DNA of 64,000 bases from Acidobacteriota bacterium (GTDB taxonomy: Bacteria; Acidobacteriota; Terriglobia; Terriglobales; Acidobacteriaceae), in assembly GCA_021779935.1 (NCBI GenBank), contig JAJXZT010000016.1:223672-287671 (forward strand), given 5' to 3'. Shown one piece after another: positions 1 through 8,850 of the stretch. A program made the position numbers and the translations under genes. The notes beneath the pieces were generated by a model. It was given only the letters and a program-made list of their open reading frames with translations, searched no databases and had not been told where the DNA came from. Each line of letters opens with the position of its first letter. Positions within the stretch are counted from its first letter, which is position 1.

Positions 1-815
1 AAGCGCGTGGTATCGAATTATCGGCGCGACGAGGCAATCCGCGGTCGCAGGCAATCCTGGGCATCATGTATTCGGATGGCCTGGGAAAACCGCAGGATGA
101 AAGCGAAGGATTACGCTGGCTGCGAAAGGCCGCCAGCAAGAAGGACGACGTGGCAGCGGACCGCCTGGGGGTTGCGTACCAGCAAGGTCTCGGCGTGGAG
201 AAGAACGGGGCCGAGGCGCGCGTTTGGTACCGGCGTTCGGCACACGATGGCAACCTGCACGCGCAGTACAGCCTGGCCACAATGTATTTCAACGGACAAG
301 GTGGAGCGCAGGACCTGTCGAAGGCGGCAAAGTGGTTTCAAATCGCCGCGCAGCAGGGTGATCCCATGTCCCAGGAAATCCTCGGCCGCATGTATCAGAA
401 CGGCAAGGGCGTGGTGCGCGATCCGAAGCAGGCGCTGTATTGGTTCCAACGCGCCGCGGAACAGGGATATTCACCCGCGGAGCTGAGCCTGGCGATGCTG
501 TATCTTGGCGGACAGGGTGTGGAAAGGCATCCGGAGCAGGCGTTGGAGTTGCTGCAACGCGTGGCGGAAGGGGGCGTGCTGGGAGCGCAGTACACGCTGG
601 GGCTTGTCTACTGGCGCGGCGAGGTTGTTCCGCGCGATCCGACGCAGGCATGGAAGTGGCTGAAAATCGCCGCGATGAATGGGAGTTACGATGCTCCACA
701 GCTGTTGAACAAAATCAGCAAGGCGATGGATGAAGGGCAACGCACGGAGGCGTTGAAAGCGACGAACGAGTGGCTACAGGAACATGCGCAAGCGGTAAAC
801 GTCGCGCTGAAGTAA
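1..815 (+). CDS. Sel1-repeat (TPR-like) protein, 5' end outside window
   Basis: The reading frame is open from base 3 and continues through an internal ATG at 66, and the codons before that ATG already fit a Sel1 repeat (an A..G...A...LG.MY pattern), so the gene starts upstream of the window. About six to seven Sel1 units of roughly 36 residues follow one another, each with the LG.MY..G.GV..D...A..W...AA..G consensus. Sel1 repeats form alpha-solenoids used for protein-protein contacts, often in signalling or envelope stress. No catalytic motif is visible. The last 30 residues are a charged helix without the repeat. A bidirectional hairpin follows the stop. The partner and process cannot be told from sequence. 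Confidence 0.85.
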   Translation, partial: ARGIELSARRGNPRSQAILGIMYSDGLGKPQDESEGLRWLRKAASKKDDVAADRLGVAYQQGLGVEKNGAEARVWYRRSAHDGNLHAQYSLATMYFNGQGGAQDLSKAAKWFQIAAQQGDPMSQEILGRMYQNGKGVVRDPKQALYWFQRAAEQGYSPAELSLAMLYLGGQGVERHPEQALELLQRVAEGGVLGAQYTLGLVYWRGEVVPRDPTQAWKWLKIAAMNGSYDAPQLLNKISKAMDEGQRTEALKATNEWLQEHAQAVNVALK

Positions 816-851
816 GCCGAAAGCGGGCAAGAGGTTCGCGACTAATGAAAA

Positions 852-872
852 CGGGGCGCATGAAGCGCCCCG
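852..872. terminator. Bidirectional terminator between Sel1 gene and rseP
   Basis: A perfect 8-bp G+C stem (852-859 with 865-872, loop ATGAA) lies between two converging genes. TCTTTT follows on the plus side, and a T-rich GTTTTCATT follows on the minus side, so it can serve both genes. Confidence 0.75.
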
Positions 873-907
873 AATCTTTTGCGCGCTTTCCAGCCGCGCG
901 GAATGTC

Positions 908-2353
908 TTACTGAATATGGTGCGTGATTCCCGGCAGCACCTTCATCACGTCGTTGAAAATCACCAATCCGGCGAAGAGCACCAGGCAGACAAAGGCGGC
1001 CTGGTAGATACGCTCCTTGAAAGTCTGGCTTATATCGCGCCGGATCAACGACTCGATGAGCAGGAGAAGAATCAGTCCGCCATCGAGAATGGGGATGGGG
1101 AAGAGGTTAAAGATGCCGAGGTTGAGACTGATGTTGGAGATGAGAGCGAGCAACGGAGTCCAGCCCTGCTGTTGCGCTACTTCCCCGGAAACTCGCGCGA
1201 TGCCAATGGGGCCTTCCATCTGCTTGATGGAAACCTTGTGCTCGACCATGCGCTTTACGAGCTCAAGGATGAGCATCGAGTTCTTTTCATTCTGATCGAT
1301 GGAACGGCTGAGCGCCTTGCCGAACGGCAACTTGTCGACCTGCGTGGGTTCGGAGGCGAAGCCGATGCGATATTCCTTTTGGTCGCTGTCGAAAGCTGGA
1401 GCCACTTTCAGCTTGATCTGGTGTCCATCACGCAAGATGGTGAGTTCGACGGGCGCGCTCTTCGTTTCCTGCAACAGGCGCTTGAGAGAGGATGTTGATT
1501 GGACGCGCGTGCCGTTGACGGCGAGGATCTCGTCGTCAAGCTTGAGGCCGGCCTTAATGCCCGGCATATCGCTTTCCAATGCGGTGACGATGAGCGGTTG
1601 TTCAGGGATCCATCCGGCGGAACCGATCTCGTCGCGTCCCACGGTGTCCGGGGTTACCGTCGTGTGAAGGACTTGCGCGCCGCGCTGGACGGTGAGCCGC
1701 AGAGGTTGTCCGGGACTGATGACGGTGCGTGCGATCAGGTCTTCCCAAGTGGGGTTGTTGATGCTCCCAACGGCAGTGATGTGGTCGCCGACTTCAAGCC
1801 CGGCCTTGGCCGCGGGACTGTTCTCCATGACCCATCCGATGACGGCGGGCTTATTGAGAAAGATGGGATGCTCGTAGTGCACCATGAAGACGGCGGTCAG
1901 CAGTACCACGGCGAGCAGGATGTTCATCGCGGGGCCGGCGAAGGCGATGATGAGCCGCTGCCAGCGCGGATGCGACACGAACTCGTCGGGCGACCCGGTA
2001 CGCGTATCGACGATATTTTCACCGGCCATCTTGACGTAACCGCCAAGCGGCAGCGCGGAGATGCGGTAATCGGTACTACCGACTTTACGAATCGGGAAGG
2101 CGCGTGCGGCCGGCGTGGCGAAGTCCGATTGGCTCGCGATGGGGCGCTGCGGCTGGCCCTGCTCTTCGAGCAGTGGGCCAGTGGAAAACTTGCCTTCGTA
2201 AACGCCGAAAAGACGCTTGCCGAATCCGATGGAGAAAACTTCGACGCGAACGCCGAAAAACTTGGCGGCAGCAAAGTGTCCAAACTCGTGGACGAGGATC
2301 ATGATCCCGAGAACCACGACGACGGATACGATGCTGTACAGAAATGTGACCAT
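908..2353 (-). CDS. rseP: Site-2 intramembrane zinc metalloprotease RseP (RIP protease, M50)
   Basis: This is a 481-residue membrane protease that cleaves substrates inside the bilayer, classically anti-sigma factors in envelope stress. The zinc motif HEFGH is at residues 22-26 in the first membrane helix. Two PDZ domains follow at roughly 150-320, and the second catalytic motif (ILDGG, near residue 425) sits before the last helices. The 30-residue stretch around 60-90 is richer in charged residues than in E. coli RseP. SD AGAGG lies three bases before the ATG. It is the last gene of the uppS-cdsA-dxr-rseP series, 20 bp after dxr, an order found across many bacteria. Confidence 0.95.
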   Translation of the reverse strand: MVTFLYSIVSVVVVLGIMILVHEFGHFAAAKFFGVRVEVFSIGFGKRLFGVYEGKFSTGPLLEEQGQPQRPIASQSDFATPAARAFPIRKVGSTDYRISALPLGGYVKMAGENIVDTRTGSPDEFVSHPRWQRLIIAFAGPAMNILLAVVLLTAVFMVHYEHPIFLNKPAVIGWVMENSPAAKAGLEVGDHITAVGSINNPTWEDLIARTVISPGQPLRLTVQRGAQVLHTTVTPDTVGRDEIGSAGWIPEQPLIVTALESDMPGIKAGLKLDDEILAVNGTRVQSTSSLKRLLQETKSAPVELTILRDGHQIKLKVAPAFDSDQKEYRIGFASEPTQVDKLPFGKALSRSIDQNEKNSMLILELVKRMVEHKVSIKQMEGPIGIARVSGEVAQQQGWTPLLALISNISLNLGIFNLFPIPILDGGLILLLLIESLIRRDISQTFKERIYQAAFVCLVLFAGLVIFNDVMKVLPGITHHIQ

Positions 2354-2373
2354 AAACCTCTTCGACGCTTCCG

Positions 2374-3561
2374 CTACGTATTCGTAACGGATCTTTTCGT
2401 GACGTGTGTGCGAATTACATCGCTTGCCAGGGCACGCGCCTCGGCATCCTGAGAAAGAACCTGCTCAATAGATTCCGCGTGCAGGGCAGGCGTTTCTTTT
2501 AAAACTGCCTGAATTGTAGACGCAATGCCCAAAAAAGGGATACTTCCTTCGAGGAATGCGGCCACGGCGACCTCATCGGCGGCGTTTAAGGCTACCGTTT
2601 TGGCACCGCCTTCCGCCACCGCTTCATAGGCCAACTGCAAACATTGAAACTTATCCATGTCCGGAGGACAGAAATCGAGCTGGCGCAAGCCATTGACGGA
2701 GAAGCGCAAGTCGGACTCGACGCGGTCGGGATAGGTGAGAGCGTAAAGAATAGGCAGGCGCATGTCAGTTACAGAAATTTGCGCCAGGAGACTGCCGTCC
2801 ACGAATTCAACCATGGAATGCACGGTGGACTGCGGGTGGACGACCACTTTCACCTGCTCGGGAGGAAGATTGAACAATCTACATGCTTCGATGACTTCGA
2901 AGCCCTTGTTCATCAGCGTCGCTGAGTCAATTGTGATGCGACGTCCCATCTTCCAGGTTGGATGGTTCAACGCCTGCTCGACGGTGATGGACCCGAATTG
3001 CGACTTAGGTGTATGCAAAAAAGGACCGCCCGAAGCGGTGAGCCATACGCGCTCAACTTCGTGGAGGCGGCCGCCGCGCATACATTGATGAATGGCATTA
3101 TGTTCGCTGTCGATGGGCAGGAGCGGTTTACCCTGGCGGCGCGATTCGGCAGTGATGAGCTCTCCGGCGGCAACAAGACACTCCTTGTTCGCCAGGCCGA
3201 TGGTCTTGCCGGCCTTCACCGCTTCATACGTTGCTTCGAGTCCGGCGACGCCAACAATGGCGCTGACCACGAAATCGACATCAGGATGGGTGGCGACCTT
3301 CACGGTTCCGGCGGCGCCATGCGTGACCTCGACGCCCTCCACGCCCGCGCGCTCCAATCTTGCACGGAGTTGGGCGGCGGATTCCTCGGAGGCGATGGAG
3401 ACGAGGCGAGGGCGCCAGCGCACCACCTGTTCAAAGACAAGATCCGCGTTATTGCCCGCAGCCAGAGTGGCCACGGCAAAGCGATCGGGATACGACTCTA
3501 CGATCTTCAAAGTGCTCTGGCCGATGGAGCCGGTCGAGCCAAGAATGGCAATTCTCTTCAT
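2374..3561 (-). CDS. dxr: 1-deoxy-D-xylulose 5-phosphate reductoisomerase
   Basis: It converts DXP to 2-C-methyl-D-erythritol 4-phosphate with NADPH, the committed step of the MEP isoprenoid pathway. The N-terminal Rossmann motif GSTGSIGQSTL is at residues 7-17. The metal/substrate region PIDSEHNAIHQ and the downstream TASGGPF and NHPTWKMG motifs are intact, and the length (395) is usual. The ATG at 3561 is preferred over a TTG one codon upstream. It lies between cdsA and rseP, so isoprenoid supply is transcribed with undecaprenyl phosphate and phospholipid synthesis. The C-terminal tail (about 20 residues) ends close to the rseP start. Confidence 0.97.
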   Translation of the reverse strand: MKRIAILGSTGSIGQSTLKIVESYPDRFAVATLAAGNNADLVFEQVVRWRPRLVSIASEESAAQLRARLERAGVEGVEVTHGAAGTVKVATHPDVDFVVSAIVGVAGLEATYEAVKAGKTIGLANKECLVAAGELITAESRRQGKPLLPIDSEHNAIHQCMRGGRLHEVERVWLTASGGPFLHTPKSQFGSITVEQALNHPTWKMGRRITIDSATLMNKGFEVIEACRLFNLPPEQVKVVVHPQSTVHSMVEFVDGSLLAQISVTDMRLPILYALTYPDRVESDLRFSVNGLRQLDFCPPDMDKFQCLQLAYEAVAEGGAKTVALNAADEVAVAAFLEGSIPFLGIASTIQAVLKETPALHAESIEQVLSQDAEARALASDVIRTHVTKRSVTNT

Positions 3562-3597
3562 CAAGAAACCTATCTTGATCTAGGATACAGAACCCGC

Positions 3598-4524
3598 TCA
3601 GGGGAGTTGAAGGAATTTATCGGAAAAGAACATAAAGAGAACGAGCGCAACCGGGGCGGCGAAAAGCAACGCATCGATGCGATCAAGAATTCCTCCGTGT
3701 CCCGGAAGTATGGTGCCGGAATCCTTGACGCCGCCACCACGCTTAATGAGCGACTCAAAGAGATCTCCCAATTGTGCGGCGACATTGATAATTGCCGCGA
3801 GCAACGCCGGAATCCAGATGGGAGGTGCAATCAGCAATTCACGGGTCGCGCCCGAATCCATCGAAAGATAAACGGAGCTTCCGGCAAGCACGTGGATGTC
3901 GACCAGGAAACGCCCGATGGGCTGGATGTACTGGCTGAAGAGAACTCCGACGACGACCGCGCCAGCGATGCTGGCAATGGCGCCCTCCCAGGTTTTCTTG
4001 GGACTGATGCGCGGGGCGAACTTGATTCGACCGATGGAGCGCCCGACATAGTAAGCCGCGGTATCACCGGCCCAGACGGTGAAGAACGTGAAGAGTACCT
4101 GGAACCATCCGAAGGGGCCAAAGTGCAAGAGCGCAAGGCAGGCTAGCGCCATGCCGATGTAGGGAATTCCGAAGTAAGAGACCGCGACGCCCGGAAGAAC
4201 GGTCCGCAGATCCTCGGCGCGCATTCCGATGGCGAGATAGATGGAAGCGCCGAAGAGCAGCACAACCAGCGGCGCCAGCAGCAGGGTGATGACCTCGGCG
4301 CCGGTGTACACGGTTACGGCAAGCACGGCGTAGATCAACGCGTTCAGGCCGAAAGTCAGCGGACGATAAGACGTAAGGCCGTAACTCTCGACGATGGTCA
4401 GGTACTCGGCGAGTGCGAAGGTGGCGACCAGGCCGACGAGCACGGCGAAGAGCCAGTCCGGTGCGCGAAAGACGGCGAGCAACACGAGCGGTATCAGGAC
4501 AAGAGCGGTAGCGAGACGTTTCAT
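3598..4524 (-). CDS. cdsA: Phosphatidate cytidylyltransferase
   Basis: It makes CDP-diacylglycerol from phosphatidic acid and CTP, feeding all phospholipid synthesis at the inner membrane. The sequence is almost wholly hydrophobic with about eight membrane helices. The family signature near the C-terminus (S.IKRG..VKDSG.ILPGHGG..DR.D) is complete. The open frame extends to 4566, but the first 14 residues are hydrophilic and the MKRLATALVLIPLVLL start at 4524 gives a normal first helix. I see no strong ribosome site at either start. It is the second gene in the uppS-cdsA-dxr-rseP series. Confidence 0.93.
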   Translation of the reverse strand: MKRLATALVLIPLVLLAVFRAPDWLFAVLVGLVATFALAEYLTIVESYGLTSYRPLTFGLNALIYAVLAVTVYTGAEVITLLLAPLVVLLFGASIYLAIGMRAEDLRTVLPGVAVSYFGIPYIGMALACLALLHFGPFGWFQVLFTFFTVWAGDTAAYYVGRSIGRIKFAPRISPKKTWEGAIASIAGAVVVGVLFSQYIQPIGRFLVDIHVLAGSSVYLSMDSGATRELLIAPPIWIPALLAAIINVAAQLGDLFESLIKRGGGVKDSGTILPGHGGILDRIDALLFAAPVALVLFMFFSDKFLQLP

Positions 4525-4652
4525 CTGTAGTTGTGAGTTTCCAGTCGCGCACGGCCGGGCCACCACGTTGTTACTCGCGCGACGGAACGATCATGGGACA
4601 TGTAAGTGTAACGCAGGGAGCCGGATGGCGGGGAAAAACGGCAAGACGAGCG

Positions 4653-5447
<795 letters not shown>

Positions 5448-5587
5448 GTTCAGTCCTCTAAGGCAATGAAATTAACATAAGAGACTACTTTGTGCAATAA
5501 AGTACGTTGGCGCGCGAGGTTCAGATGGGGTGATATGGGATGGGTTGGAGATTCCCATTGAATTTTCTTCTAAACTTCCGGCAACTT

Positions 5588-5615
5588 TTGCCGCACCAGC
5601 CTGTCAAAGTATAAA
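5588..5615 (+). promoter_or_regulatory. Candidate sigma-70 promoter for the 5693/6082 pair
   Basis: TTGCCG at 5588-5593 and TATAAA at 5610-5615 are separated by 16 bp, about 70 bp before the ATG at 5693. This is the best housekeeping-type promoter match in the 245-bp divergent gap with uppS. It was found by eye only. Confidence 0.4.
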
Positions 5616-5692
5616 GGAGAAGTGTCTTCCGGTGCAGAAAGCGCCGGGAGCGGTTCCTTGATCCCAAACGAAATCCTGAAACTGACTTCTGT

Positions 5693-6025
5693 ATGAAACG
5701 ACCACACCAATACCGCACAGGACTGCGCTATCCACGATGGCTGGTGATCGCGCTGATCGTGGCAGTGTTCGTCATCACCGGGGTGAAGGTCGCTCACATC
5801 CACAAGAGCTACATTCTTGAGGCCGGCAAAACGGTGCATGCGCAGTTCGGTCCAGACACGATATGCGTGCTCTGCGCGATCTCGCTGCATTCGATTCCGT
5901 CCATGCTGGTCACGGAAGCCCCCGTGGCTCCGCTGGAGAGTGAAGCGACCGTTAACACCCTCCCGTCCTTCCATCCGGTACTTACCTCGTTCAGCTACTT
6001 CATCCGTCCCCCGCCCGTCGCGTAA
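5693..6025 (+). CDS. Small membrane-anchored protein with HxH and CxxC
   Basis: I do not recognise a family. The 110 residues start with a basic N-terminus, then one membrane helix at about 16-31, then an outward-facing tail. Just after the helix are H35 and H37, and further on C58 and C61 (a CVLC motif) and H66, a set that could bind a metal or haem or form a disulfide. The C-terminus is proline-rich. It precedes the outer-membrane receptor at 6082 by 56 bp on the same strand with no hairpin between, so the two are probably co-transcribed. A role in metal or redox-dependent uptake is only a guess. No clear ribosome site precedes the ATG. Confidence 0.6.
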   Translation: MKRPHQYRTGLRYPRWLVIALIVAVFVITGVKVAHIHKSYILEAGKTVHAQFGPDTICVLCAISLHSIPSMLVTEAPVAPLESEATVNTLPSFHPVLTSFSYFIRPPPVA

Positions 6026-6081
6026 CTGTTTTTCCTTAAAAATCGATCCACAAAAAACAGACTCAACGCGACGGAGGGCCT

Positions 6082-8688
6082 ATGTATCGCGGATTGAGAA
6101 CGCTTGCCGTTCTTCTATTTCTCTGTGTCTTCAGCCTGATGAGTTTTGCTGCCGGAGACCCGGCGCAGACTCTTGGCGGAGGCGTGTTGTTTGGCGTAAT
6201 CACCGATCCAACGGGAGCAGTGGTACCCGGTGCAACGGTTTCAGTAAAGAATCCGATTACGGGATTCCATGCCGAGGCGGTATCCGACAAGGCAGGGAAC
6301 TATCGCATTATCAATATTCCCTTCAATCACTACCATGTCACCGCAACGGCCAAGGGGTTTGCGATCTACGAAGGCGACGTGGAGGTGAGAACAGCGCTTC
6401 CCATCGACCAGGCAATTGGGTTGCAAGTAGCCTCCAGTTCCACGCAGATGACGGTGGAAGGCGGTGGCGAGGATCTGGTGGAAGTCAACCCGATTGCGCA
6501 TACGGACGTTGACCAGTCGCTGATGAGTCGTCTGCCGGTGCAGAGCGTCTCGTCGCCGCTGAGTTCGGCGATTACGATGGCGACTCCGGGGGTTGCCGCC
6601 GATTCGAACGGGTTATTCCATCCGTTGGGCGAACACGCGGACACATCATTCTCCGTGGATGGGCAGCCGATCACCGATCAACAGAGCAAAGTATTCTCCA
6701 ACCAGATCCCAGAGGACGCGATCCAGTCGATGGAAGTCATTTCCGGCGTTCCCCCGGCGGAGTACGGCGACAAGACAAGCCTGGTGATTCAGATCAACAC
6801 GAAGAACGGACTGGGTGTGAAGAAACCGACTGGCAGCGTCATCACCAGCTATGGATCGTTCGGCACAACGAATACGGCGCTGACCCTGGCCAATGGCGGA
6901 GACAAATGGGGAAACTACGTGGCGCTCTCCGGCCTGAACACGGGGCGATTCCTCGACTCGCCGGAGTTCGTGGCGCTGCATGACAAGGGCAACTCGCAGA
7001 ACTACTTTGATCGGATCGACTTTCAGCCGGACGCGAACGATCAATTGCACCTGAACCTGCTGTACTCGCGTTCGTGGTTCCAGATACCAAACCAGTACGA
7101 CCAGCAGGCCGCGGGACAGGACCAGAGGCAGTTGATGAACACGTTCAACATCTCGCCGGCATGGACGCACGTCTTCAACAGCCACATGCTGCTGAACACG
7201 AATGTCTTTGTGCGACAGGATCGCGTGCACTACTACCCGAGCGCGGACCCATTCTCGGATCAACCGGCGACGCTTGCGCAGAGCCGGCGGCTGACGAATG
7301 CCGGTTTGAAGCTGGACCTTTCATATGCCAGGGGGCATCACAACGCGAAGTTCGGGTTCGACATCATTCACACGTTTCTGTCGGAGAACTTTCGGCTTGG
7401 ACTGACCGATCCGGCGTTCAACCCGGTGTGTCTCGACGCGAGCGGAAACCCGGTTTCCGGCGGGGCGATCACCGATCCGAATGCGTGTACGGGAGCGGGC
7501 TACACGGCAAACCCCGGCTTCCTGCCTGGACTGCTGCCCTTCGACCTGACACGCGGCGGACAGCTCTTCCAGTTCAACGGGCATACGGATATCAAGCAGG
7601 AGGCATTCTACGCGCAAGACTCGATCACGCTGGGCAATTGGAACATCAACGCCGGAGTGCGAGGCGACAACTACAACGGATTGAGCAGCGGTTCGGCGAT
7701 ACAGCCGCGCGTAGGGCTGGCTTACAACATCAAACGCACGAACACGGTGCTGCGCGCGTCATACGGACGGATGTTTGAAACGCCATACAACGAGAACCTG
7801 GTGCTTTCGAGCGCAACCGGATCGGGAGGTCTGGCTTCGTCGGGAACGGGATCGTTTGGCGATCAGCCGCTGAAGCCGGGCACTCGCAACCAGTTCAACG
7901 TGGGCTTCCAGCAGAGCCTCGGACGCTTTGCGGCGATCGATGCCGAGTACTTCTGGAAGTTCACGAAGAACGACTACGACTTCGACACGCTGTTCAACAC
8001 GCCGCTGGCATTCCCGATCCAGTGGCGGAAATCGAAGATCGACGGACTCTCGGTGCGGGTGAACCTGCCGGCATGGAAGGGGCTTACGGCGTTCACCGTG
8101 ATGGGACACTCGCGGGCGCGCTTCTTCGGTCCGGAGAGTGGCGGGCTATTGTTCAATTCGCCGCTCGAACAGTCGGTCTTCCGCATCGATCACGACCAGG
8201 CTTTCGAACAGACGACAAACCTGCAATACCAGCCGTGGAAGCGCGGACCGTGGTTCGGATTCGCTTGGCGCTATGACAGCGGACTGGTGGCGGGAGCGGT
8301 GCCGGACCTGGCTTCGCTGCTGGCGCTGACGCCGGATCAGCAGGCGCAGGTAGGATTTTTCTGCGGCAACACGTACGCCACACCGACGCAGGGTATTTCA
8401 AACTGCACGCTGCCGTTTGGACAGTGGGGAGCGACGCGCGCGGTGATTCCGGCTCCGGGGACGGAGAACGCCGACACAAACCCGCCGCGCATTGCGCCGC
8501 GACACCTGTTCGACGCCTCGGTCGGGGACGACAACCTCTTCCGTGGCGACCGATACAAGTGGAGCCTGCGGCTGACGGCGACGAACCTGACGAACGAGTC
8601 GGTGCTCTACAACTTCCTCTCGACCTTCAGCGGAACGCACTTCGTTCCTCCGAGGGCGTACACGGCGGAGGTTGGGTTCCACTTCTAA
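6082..8688 (+). CDS. TonB-dependent receptor-like outer-membrane protein with carboxypeptidase regulatory-like domain
   Basis: An 868-residue secreted protein with a signal peptide (residues 1-23). Next comes a carboxypeptidase regulatory-like (transthyretin-fold) domain at about 30-110 with the GVITDPTGAVVPGATVSV pattern, a plug-like region (DGQPITDQQSKVF, ESISGVPPAEYGD-like) near 190-230, and then a long aromatic-rich beta-barrel ending in F (VGFHF). This is the Oar/TonB-receptor type very common in Acidobacteria. The substrate is unknown. GGAGGG precedes the ATG. It is shorter than the neighbour at 8851, and its barrel holds two Cys pairs in extracellular-looking loops. It follows the HxH/CxxC membrane protein. 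Confidence 0.9.
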   Translation: MYRGLRTLAVLLFLCVFSLMSFAAGDPAQTLGGGVLFGVITDPTGAVVPGATVSVKNPITGFHAEAVSDKAGNYRIINIPFNHYHVTATAKGFAIYEGDVEVRTALPIDQAIGLQVASSSTQMTVEGGGEDLVEVNPIAHTDVDQSLMSRLPVQSVSSPLSSAITMATPGVAADSNGLFHPLGEHADTSFSVDGQPITDQQSKVFSNQIPEDAIQSMEVISGVPPAEYGDKTSLVIQINTKNGLGVKKPTGSVITSYGSFGTTNTALTLANGGDKWGNYVALSGLNTGRFLDSPEFVALHDKGNSQNYFDRIDFQPDANDQLHLNLLYSRSWFQIPNQYDQQAAGQDQRQLMNTFNISPAWTHVFNSHMLLNTNVFVRQDRVHYYPSADPFSDQPATLAQSRRLTNAGLKLDLSYARGHHNAKFGFDIIHTFLSENFRLGLTDPAFNPVCLDASGNPVSGGAITDPNACTGAGYTANPGFLPGLLPFDLTRGGQLFQFNGHTDIKQEAFYAQDSITLGNWNINAGVRGDNYNGLSSGSAIQPRVGLAYNIKRTNTVLRASYGRMFETPYNENLVLSSATGSGGLASSGTGSFGDQPLKPGTRNQFNVGFQQSLGRFAAIDAEYFWKFTKNDYDFDTLFNTPLAFPIQWRKSKIDGLSVRVNLPAWKGLTAFTVMGHSRARFFGPESGGLLFNSPLEQSVFRIDHDQAFEQTTNLQYQPWKRGPWFGFAWRYDSGLVAGAVPDLASLLALTPDQQAQVGFFCGNTYATPTQGISNCTLPFGQWGATRAVIPAPGTENADTNPPRIAPRHLFDASVGDDNLFRGDRYKWSLRLTATNLTNESVLYNFLSTFSGTHFVPPRAYTAEVGFHF

Positions 8689-8794
8689 AACCAGTTTTGA
8701 AGGTTTCGGACGTTTCGAAAGGCAAAAGCAAAACAGAGACTCTACCCTGTCGCGAACGGAACAAGATAAGGGCAGGGCAGTGGCGAGTCACCGG

Positions 8795-8826
8795 CAAAAA
8801 AGAGGGCCAGCCCGAGGGCTGGCCCT
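8795..8826. terminator. Terminator between two converging receptor genes
   Basis: Stem GGGCCAGCCC (8804-8813) pairs with GGGCTGGCCC (8816-8825) around a very tight loop. A run of six A just upstream (8796-8801) gives a T-tract for the minus-strand gene ending at 8851. The plus-side tail is weaker. Confidence 0.7.
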
Positions 8827-8850
8827 TAACGTAAGGCTTCACGCAAATGG

